Shown one piece after another: positions 1 through 5,334 of a stretch of 5,334 bases of DNA. The stretch lies in NCBI GenBank assembly GCA_007134165.1, contig SLLJ01000485.1, forward strand, positions 1 to 5,334. The letters are read 5' to 3'. The notes below the pieces were generated by a model. That model made no database searches and had not been told where the DNA came from. It worked only from the letters and a program-made list of their open reading frames with translations. Each line of letters begins with the position of its first letter. Positions within the stretch are counted from its first letter, which is position 1. This stretch comes from Nitriliruptoraceae bacterium. Its GTDB lineage: Bacteria > Actinomycetota > Nitriliruptoria > Nitriliruptorales > Nitriliruptoraceae. The translations under genes and the position numbers were made by a program.

Positions 1-1318
1 CACCGACTGCGGTTCGCGCGGCGGGGTGCAGGTCGAGGTCGGTCTGCACGACTCACAGTCGCTCTACGGGCGGGTACTGGCCCGTGACGTGCTGATCCCG
101 GGCACCGAGCAGCTGCTGCTCCCGGCCGGCACGCCGATCGCCGACACCGCGGTCCGACGGCTGCGCGCGGCGCTGGTCAAGGGCCTGCACCCGGACACCG
201 GTGAGCCGCTCGAGGTGGAGGTCTCCCCGGCCCAGCGCATCGTGACCGTGCGCTCGGTGCTGACCTGCAACACCGAGATCGGGGTGTGCCAGTTGTGCTA
301 CGGCGAACTGCTTGCCAACGGGGCCATGGTGGACATGGGTGAGGCGGTGGGCATCGTGGCCGCCCAGTCCATTGGCGAACCCGGCACCCAGCTGACGATG
401 CGGACCTTCCACACCGGTGGGGTCGCATCGGCCGACGACATCACCGCCGGTCTGCCGCGTGTGGTGGAGCTGTTCGAGGCCCGGAGCCCACGAGGCAAGG
501 CCGAGATCGCGCGCATCGCGGGCACGGTCCGCCTCGAGGACACCGACCACGGTCGGATCCTGTCGATCCTCGGCGCGCGGGACCAGGTCGACGAGCACGA
601 ACTGCCGCGCGGCGCCCGGCTGTTCCGGTCGGACGACGGAAGCTTCGAGGTCGCCGACGGCGTGCATGTCGAGGTGGGCCAGCAGCTCACGCTCGGTGCG
701 ATCGACCCCCATGAACTGCTCGAGGTGCAGGGCACCCGGGTGGCCCAGCTGCACCTCGTCGACCAGGTCCAAGAGGTCTACCGGTCCCAGGGCGTACCGA
801 TCCACGACAAGCACGTGGAGCTGATCGTGCGCCAGATGTTCCGTCGCGTGCACGTGATCAACGTGGGCGACACCTCGTTCCTTCCCGGCGACAGCATCGA
901 CCGGGTCCGCTTCCGCAAGGAGAACGACCGCGTGTTGGCCGAGGGCGGGCAGCCGGCCGCCGGCCGCGAGATGCTGATGGGAATCACCAAGGCGTCGCTG
1001 GCCAACGACTCGTGGCTGTCGGCCGCATCGTTCCAGGAGACCACCCGGGTGCTGACCGAGGCGGCGCTGGAGTCGGCGACCGATCCGTTGGTGGGCCTCA
1101 AGGAGAACGTGATCATGGGCAAGCTCATCCCGGCCGGCACGGGGGTGGACCGCTACCGGCGGGTGGAGGTGTCGCACGCCGAACTGCCCGACCAGGCGCT
1201 GCCCCCCGACATCGCCGAGTTCCTCACCTCCAACGAGTCCTACGAGGGTGACGGCTCGTGGGGCTTCACCGGTGGGTGGGGCTACGAGGAGGGTGCGGAG
1301 GGCGCCGGCGCCGGGTGA
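1..1318 (+). CDS. rpoC: DNA-directed RNA polymerase beta' subunit, C-terminal part (5' truncated by window edge)
   Basis: Catalytic beta' subunit of RNA polymerase. The reading frame is open from base 2 (T-D-C-G...) to the TGA at 1316-1318, giving 438 codons of a protein normally about 1,300 residues long; the bridge helix and active-site Asp triad lie upstream of the window. Seen directly: the four cysteines of the second zinc site (codons at 8, 266, 287 and 296, in DCG and TCNTEIGVCQLCYG), then the trigger-loop region GIVAAQSIGEPGTQLTMRTF with the catalytic-loop Met (398-400), Arg (401-403) and His (410-412). The loop runs straight on to DDITAGLPRVVELFEARSPRG, so the large insertion found in E. 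coli beta' is absent, as in other actinobacteria. Near the end, NVIMGKLIPAGTG is the conserved C-terminal motif. The protein finishes with a Gly/Glu-rich tail. The GTG at 26 is internal and not the start. Confidence 0.98.
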   Translation, partial: TDCGSRGGVQVEVGLHDSQSLYGRVLARDVLIPGTEQLLLPAGTPIADTAVRRLRAALVKGLHPDTGEPLEVEVSPAQRIVTVRSVLTCNTEIGVCQLCYGELLANGAMVDMGEAVGIVAAQSIGEPGTQLTMRTFHTGGVASADDITAGLPRVVELFEARSPRGKAEIARIAGTVRLEDTDHGRILSILGARDQVDEHELPRGARLFRSDDGSFEVADGVHVEVGQQLTLGAIDPHELLEVQGTRVAQLHLVDQVQEVYRSQGVPIHDKHVELIVRQMFRRVHVINVGDTSFLPGDSIDRVRFRKENDRVLAEGGQPAAGREMLMGITKASLANDSWLSAASFQETTRVLTEAALESATDPLVGLKENVIMGKLIPAGTGVDRYRRVEVSHAELPDQALPPDIAEFLTSNESYEGDGSWGFTGGWGYEEGAEGAGAG

Positions 1319-1336
1319 CCCTGCCAGGCTCGAGAT

Positions 1337-1372
1337 GCGACGAGGGGCACCCGTGTGGGTGCCCCTCGTCGC
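1337..1372. terminator. Bidirectional terminator-like hairpin between rpoC and the convergent small gene
   Basis: Perfect 16-bp stem (1337-1352 pairing with 1357-1372) with a GTGT loop, beginning 18 bases after the rpoC stop and ending 15 bases before the stop of the convergent gene. It is the only strong structure in the 69-base gap, and its symmetry lets it act on transcripts from either side. Neither strand has a T-tract after the stem, which is common for actinobacterial intrinsic terminators but means termination is inferred and not shown. Confidence 0.8.
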
Positions 1373-1387
1373 CGGTCTGATCGGGTG

Positions 1388-1534
1388 CTACAGGTCCTCT
1401 TCGAGCCCGTCATCAATGATCGGGTCCTCGATCGGGTCGATCTCGCCCTCTTCGACCTCGCAGGCGACGGCCCCGAGCGACAGGGCGGCGACGCCGGTGG
1501 CGAGGGCAAGCTTGGTGGTCAGGGTGCGCTTCAT
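1388..1534 (-). CDS. Small acidic secreted protein or lipoprotein, 48 aa, function unknown
   Basis: Not a family I recognise. The ATG is at 1534-1532 and the TAG at 1390-1388. Residues 1-8 are basic (K2, R3, K8), residues 9-24 form a hydrophobic Ala/Leu-rich stretch, and SLGAVAC (residues 19-25) reads as a lipobox with Cys25 as the lipidated residue. AVA just before the Cys could instead be a signal peptidase I site. The predicted mature part, from Cys25, is only 24 residues: 12 are Asp or Glu, none is basic, and there is a short repeated Asp-Pro-Ile/Glu motif encoded by two copies of GATCGGGTC (1418-1426 and 1430-1438). This start is chosen because it combines a signal peptide with an AGGAG site 9 bases upstream; the frame stays open much further upstream, but there it overlaps rpsL. 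It is convergent with rpoC and divergent from rpsL. An export signal is well supported; the role is unknown, possibly cation binding at the cell surface (inference). Confidence 0.68.
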   Translation of the reverse strand: MKRTLTTKLALATGVAALSLGAVACEVEEGEIDPIEDPIIDDGLEEDL

Positions 1535-1543
1535 CGCAGGTGA

Positions 1544-1548
1544 CTCCT
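1544..1548 (-). promoter_or_regulatory. Ribosome binding site of the small acidic protein gene
   Basis: On the - strand this reads AGGAG, 9 bases before the ATG at 1534. It fixes the start at the signal peptide and is the main reason to treat this short frame as a real gene. No canonical TAnnnT -10 element was found on the - strand between here and about 1950. Confidence 0.7.
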
Positions 1549-1688
1549 GATTGGGTGATCCAAAGGTGCCGGTCCGAGCGGTGGCTTGCCACGATCGGTT
1601 GGCCGGGATGAGCGGTCGAACGGCGGTGGCCGGACGGACAGGTCCGGGTTCTCCGCGGGTGCACACCGCCCGGAGGCCGGTCGTCGAG

Positions 1689-1717
1689 TTGACCACTGCG
1701 AGACGGCTCGCTACCGT
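1689..1717 (+). promoter_or_regulatory. Predicted promoter of the rpsL-rpsG-fusA(-tuf) operon
   Basis: TTGACC at 1689-1694 (-35), a 17-base spacer, then TACCGT at 1712-1717 (-10, matching TAnnnT). This is close to the housekeeping sigma consensus with ideal spacing, and the only TA dinucleotide in the surrounding 1551-1951 region is the one in this -10. Transcription would start near 1724, leaving a leader of about 228 nt before rpsL. The strength suits a ribosomal protein operon. The position of the start is inferred. Confidence 0.72.
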
Positions 1718-1725
1718 TCGACTTC

Positions 1726-1745
1726 GCGCCGTGCTGCCACGGCGC
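1726..1745 (+). promoter_or_regulatory. Stem-loop at the 5' end of the rpsL leader
   Basis: GCGCCGTG (1726-1733) pairs perfectly with CACGGCGC (1738-1745) around a CTGC tetraloop. It starts about two bases after the predicted transcription start, a position where a hairpin can protect an mRNA from 5'-end decay. The pairing is seen directly; the stabilising role is inference. Confidence 0.5.
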
Positions 1746-1852
1746 ATGTCCAGGCGCTGCCGCGCCACCTCCCGATTCCCCGCGTGATGCTGCGCTGCGG
1801 ACGGGCCGGACCACCAAGAGCGGAACGCCCGGCCCCGTGGGTCGGACCGTCC

Positions 1853-1897
1853 CTCCGCTCCGCCCGGTCGCACGACGCGACCGTTGGGGGAGCGGGG
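1853..1897 (+). promoter_or_regulatory. Composite stem-loop in the rpsL leader, upstream of the ribosome binding site
   Basis: The inner stem CGGTCGC/GCGACCG (1865-1871 with 1877-1883) is a perfect 7-bp stem with a 5-base loop ACGAC. The outer stem CCGCTCC/GGAGCGG (1855-1861 with 1889-1895) extends by one G-T and one C-G pair to 1853/1897. An asymmetric internal loop (1862-1864 against 1884-1888) separates them. A two-tier hairpin with an internal loop resembles the shape of some ribosomal-protein leader sites, but no ligand can be assigned from sequence. Confidence 0.45.
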
Positions 1898-1936
1898 CCA
1901 CCCACCATGACGCCTCGCCGCGGTGCGGCCGAGAAC

Positions 1937-1942
1937 AGGAAG
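1937..1942 (+). promoter_or_regulatory. Ribosome binding site of rpsL
   Basis: AGGAAG, 9 bases before the ATG at 1952. It decides the start in favour of the standard S12 N-terminus over an in-frame ATG at 1907, which has only a distant G-rich stretch before it. Confidence 0.75.
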
Positions 1943-1951
1943 ACGTCGAAC

Positions 1952-2323
1952 ATGCCCACCATCCAGCAGTTGGTGCGCAAGGGTCGCACGGACAAGGCGA
2001 AGAAGAACAAGACCCTGGCGCTGAAGGGTTCCCCCCAGCGCCGGGGCGTGTGCACCCGCGTCTACACCACCACCCCCAAGAAGCCGAACTCCGCGCTGCG
2101 CAAGGTCTGTCGGGTGCGGCTGACCTCGGGCATCGAGGTCACGGCCTACATCCCGGGGGAGGGCCACAACCTGCAGGAGCACTCCATCGTGCTGATCCGC
2201 GGTGGTCGGGTGCGTGACCTGCCGGGGGTGCGCTACAAGGTGATCCGGGGCTCGCTGGACGCCGCGCCGGTACGTGACCGCAAGCAGTCGCGTTCGCGCT
2301 ACGGCGTGAAGAAGGAGGGCTGA
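1952..2323 (+). CDS. rpsL: 30S ribosomal protein S12
   Basis: Small-subunit protein at the decoding centre, where it helps monitor codon-anticodon pairing. It is 123 residues long, against about 124 in E. coli and mycobacteria, and starts MPTIQQLVRKGR as in other actinobacteria. The two streptomycin-linked loops are visible: TTTPKKPNSALRK (residues 39-51) with the usual Lys43, and RGGRVRDLPGVRY (83-95). Position 88 is Arg (CGT at 2213-2215), where E. coli and M. tuberculosis have Lys. Asp89, the residue that RimO methylthiolates in E. coli (Asp88 there), is kept. The basic C-terminus SRSRYGVKKEG is normal. It is the first gene of the operon, behind a long leader, and ends one base before rpsG, whose ribosome binding site lies inside its last codons, suggesting coupled translation. 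Confidence 0.98.
   Translation: MPTIQQLVRKGRTDKAKKNKTLALKGSPQRRGVCTRVYTTTPKKPNSALRKVCRVRLTSGIEVTAYIPGEGHNLQEHSIVLIRGGRVRDLPGVRYKVIRGSLDAAPVRDRKQSRSRYGVKKEG
2312..2318 (+). promoter_or_regulatory. Ribosome binding site of rpsG, inside the end of rpsL
   Basis: AAGGAGG, a near-perfect match to the 16S rRNA 3' end, 6 bases before the rpsG ATG and within the last rpsL codons. A ribosome finishing rpsL would sit on this site, so reinitiation at rpsG is likely. Confidence 0.85.
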
Positions 2324-2324
2324 C

Positions 2325-2798
2325 ATGCCGCGCAAGGGTTCCCCCGGACGTCGTCCGGTCATCGCCGACCCGAAGTACGGATCGGTCCTCGTCACCCAGT
2401 TGACCAACCGCATCATGCGCGACGGCAAGCGTTCGGTGGCGGAGGGCATCGTCTACGACGCGCTGGCCAACATCGGCTCGCGCACCCAGGGCGGGGATCC
2501 GATCAGCGTGCTGAAGCGTGCCGTGGACAACGTCAAGCCTCAGCTCGAAGTCAAGTCCCGCCGGGTCGGCGGGGCCACCTACCAGGTTCCCATCGAGGTC
2601 CGCCCGTCGCGCTCCACGACCCTCGCTCTGCGCTGGATCGTCGGCTACGCGCGAATCCGGCGGGAGAAGACCATGGCCGAACGCCTCGCCGGCGAACTGC
2701 TCGACGCCTCCAACGGCGTGGGTGCGGCCGTCAAGCGGCGCGAGGACACCCACAAGATGGCCGAGGCCAACCGGGCCTTCGCGCACTACCGCTGGTGA
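2325..2798 (+). CDS. rpsG: 30S ribosomal protein S7
   Basis: Primary binding protein of the 16S rRNA 3' major domain; it nucleates assembly of the 30S head and lines the E-site side of the tRNA channel. It has 157 residues, matching the usual 156-157, starts MPRKGSPGRRPV and ends AHYRW. Typical blocks seen are DPKYGSVLVTQLTNRIMRDG (15-34), RRVGGATYQVPIEV (79-92), LRWIVGYAR (102-110) and KREDTHKMAEANRAFAHYRW-type helices at the C-terminus. It is separated from rpsL by a single base. In E. coli, S7 regulates its operon by binding a structured rpsL-rpsG spacer; no such spacer exists here, so any feedback must use another site, such as the leader or the rpsG-fusA gap (inference). Confidence 0.98.
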   Translation: MPRKGSPGRRPVIADPKYGSVLVTQLTNRIMRDGKRSVAEGIVYDALANIGSRTQGGDPISVLKRAVDNVKPQLEVKSRRVGGATYQVPIEVRPSRSTTLALRWIVGYARIRREKTMAERLAGELLDASNGVGAAVKRREDTHKMAEANRAFAHYRW

Positions 2799-2861
2799 CC
2801 TGGCCGGTCCGGCGCCCCCGGCCGCCGAACCGCCCACCGCGACCACCACGACCGCCGCCCC

Positions 2862-2887
2862 CGCCGCCCGAGCCCCTTCGGGCGGCG
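2862..2887 (+). promoter_or_regulatory. Hairpin in the C-rich rpsG-fusA spacer
   Basis: A 9-bp perfect stem (2862-2870 with 2879-2887) with the loop AGCCCCTT, lying 28 bases before the fusA ribosome binding site. It follows a 68-base stretch with no T on the + strand (2809-2876; 43 C, 17 G, 8 A). There is no T-tract after the stem, so it is not a convincing intrinsic terminator. It could be a partial terminator, a processing site or a pause site, or simply a product of composition. Confidence 0.4.
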
Positions 2888-2914
2888 CCACCGCGCGGGC
2901 GCGACGCAGCACAC

Positions 2915-2921
2915 GAGGAAG
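2915..2921 (+). promoter_or_regulatory. Ribosome binding site of fusA
   Basis: GAGGAAG, 8 bases before the ATG at 2930. It supports the standard EF-G start against a GTG at 2795 that would add a 45-residue proline/arginine-rich extension. Confidence 0.8.
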
Positions 2922-2929
2922 CGACCACG

Positions 2930-5050
<2,121 letters not shown>

Positions 5051-5103
5051 CCCGTTGACCACCACCCGGGCCGCACGCGCGCGGACCCACGCCGCACCAC
5101 GTG

Positions 5104-5108
5104 AGGAG
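5104..5108 (+). promoter_or_regulatory. Ribosome binding site of tuf
   Basis: AGGAG, 7 bases before the ATG at 5116. The 65-base fusA-tuf gap has no terminator-like hairpin or complete promoter that I can see, so tuf is probably transcribed with fusA. Confidence 0.8.
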
Positions 5109-5115
5109 AGCCATC

Positions 5116-5334
5116 ATGGCCAAGGAGAAGTTCGAGCGGACCAAGCCGCACATGAACATCGGGACGATCGGTCACGTCGATCATGGCAAGACGACGTTGA
5201 CGGCGGCGATCACCTCGGTGCTTCACAAGCAGAATCCGAATGTGGCGTCGATGGAGTTCGATGCGATCGACAAGGCGCCCGAGGAGCGTGAGCGGGGGAT
5301 CACGATCAATGTGGCGCATGTGGAGTATGAGACC
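5116..5334 (+). CDS. tuf: Translation elongation factor Tu, N-terminal 73 residues (3' truncated by window edge)
   Basis: GTPase that delivers aminoacyl-tRNA to the ribosomal A site. The frame is open from the ATG at 5116 to the edge; the full protein is usually about 395 residues. MAKEKFERTKPHMNIGTIGH is the standard opening. The P-loop GHVDHGKTT (19-27) and switch I ERERGITIN (57-65) are present and intact, and a short lineage-type insert KQNPNVASMEFDAID sits between them. Codon use changes after about codon 15: three of four Asn codons are AAT and two of three Asp codons are GAT, while all 26 Asn codons in the other conserved genes of the window are AAC. The protein call is firm; the cause of the codon shift is not known. 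Confidence 0.98.
   Translation, partial: MAKEKFERTKPHMNIGTIGHVDHGKTTLTAAITSVLHKQNPNVASMEFDAIDKAPEERERGITINVAHVEYET

Larger units (their letters stand above)
1724..1951 (+). promoter_or_regulatory. Long structured 5' leader of the rpsL operon mRNA
   Basis: This is the stretch between the predicted transcription start and the rpsL ATG. It has no convincing gene but contains several inverted repeats: a perfect 8-bp stem at the 5' end (1726-1745), a 7-bp stem GGGCCGG/CCGGCCC (1803-1809 with 1829-1835, extendable by two pairs past a bulged C), and a composite stem at 1853-1897. In a region this GC-rich some pairing is expected by chance, so regulation is only a proposal. There is no T-tract, so classical attenuation is not obvious. 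I do not recognise a known riboswitch. Upstream of it, 1549-1688 shows nothing I can support. Confidence 0.45.

Noticed and set aside
26..28. GTG as the start of a 430-residue protein
   Set aside because: The frame is open to the window edge and the residues before it (DCG) belong to the conserved RpoC zinc site, so this is an internal codon.
1592..1620. Possible - strand promoter for the small acidic gene (TTCGAC with CGATCG 17 bases on)
   Set aside because: The -10 match is too poor, and no TAnnnT exists on the - strand in the region.
1907..1951. An in-frame ATG giving S12 a 15-residue N-terminal extension
   Set aside because: It lacks a well-spaced ribosome binding site, whereas the ATG at 1952 has one and gives the universal S12 N-terminus.
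1388..2449. A 353-codon - strand frame extending the small acidic gene upstream through rpsL and into rpsG
   Set aside because: The upstream part is antisense to conserved ribosomal protein genes and is Arg/Gly/Pro-rich as expected of a GC-driven shadow frame; the ribosome binding site and signal peptide place the start at 1534.
2795..2929. A GTG overlapping the rpsG stop (GTGA) that would add 45 Pro/Arg-rich residues to EF-G
   Set aside because: The overlap looks like a coupling junction but has no ribosome binding site nearby, the residues match nothing in EF-G, and the ATG at 2930 has a good site and the usual N-terminus.
5055..5060. TTGACC in the fusA-tuf gap as the -35 of a separate tuf promoter
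   Set aside because: Seventeen bases downstream the sequence is CGCGCG, with no TAnnnT at any reasonable spacing.

Overview
The window is a high-GC (roughly two-thirds G+C by eye) stretch of a bacterial chromosome carrying the classic transcription/translation cluster rpoC - rpsL - rpsG - fusA - tuf, all on the + strand, plus one tiny convergent gene on the - strand between rpoC and rpsL. The protein sequences (S12 beginning MPTIQQLVRKGR, S7 of 157 residues, RpoC without the large trigger-loop insertion seen in E. coli), the strong preference for C-ending codons and a TTGACC-N17-TACCGT promoter all fit an actinobacterium. The look of EF-Tu and EF-G makes a deep lineage such as Acidimicrobiia plausible, but that placement is an impression and not a demonstrated result.

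Layout. Bases 1-1318 hold the C-terminal part of RpoC, entering from the left edge. A perfect 16-bp hairpin at 1337-1372 closes it and can serve both strands. Bases 1388-1534 (- strand) encode a 48-residue secreted or lipid-anchored acidic peptide with a good ribosome binding site. Bases 1535-1951 contain no convincing gene. They hold the upstream region of the small gene, a near-consensus + strand promoter at 1689-1717 and an unusually long, GC-rich leader (about 228 nt) with several strong stem-loops. Then come rpsL (1952-2323), rpsG (2325-2798, one base after rpsL), a 131-nt C-rich spacer with a hairpin, fusA (2930-5050), a 65-nt spacer and the first 73 codons of tuf (5116 to the right edge).

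How the genes work together. RpoC is the catalytic beta' subunit of RNA polymerase. S12 and S7 are small-subunit ribosomal proteins at the decoding centre and 3' head domain. EF-G drives translocation and EF-Tu delivers aminoacyl-tRNA. The rpsL promoter probably drives rpsL-rpsG-fusA and, since no separate promoter is visible before it, tuf as well. The hairpin after rpoC separates this unit from the RNA polymerase operon.

The window is mainly conserved housekeeping and I see no new defence, mobile or biosynthetic system. The points most worth a second look are: an arginine at S12 position 88, a residue class tied to streptomycin resistance; a sharp change in codon use inside tuf; the structured rpsL leader; and the small acidic lipoprotein-like gene.
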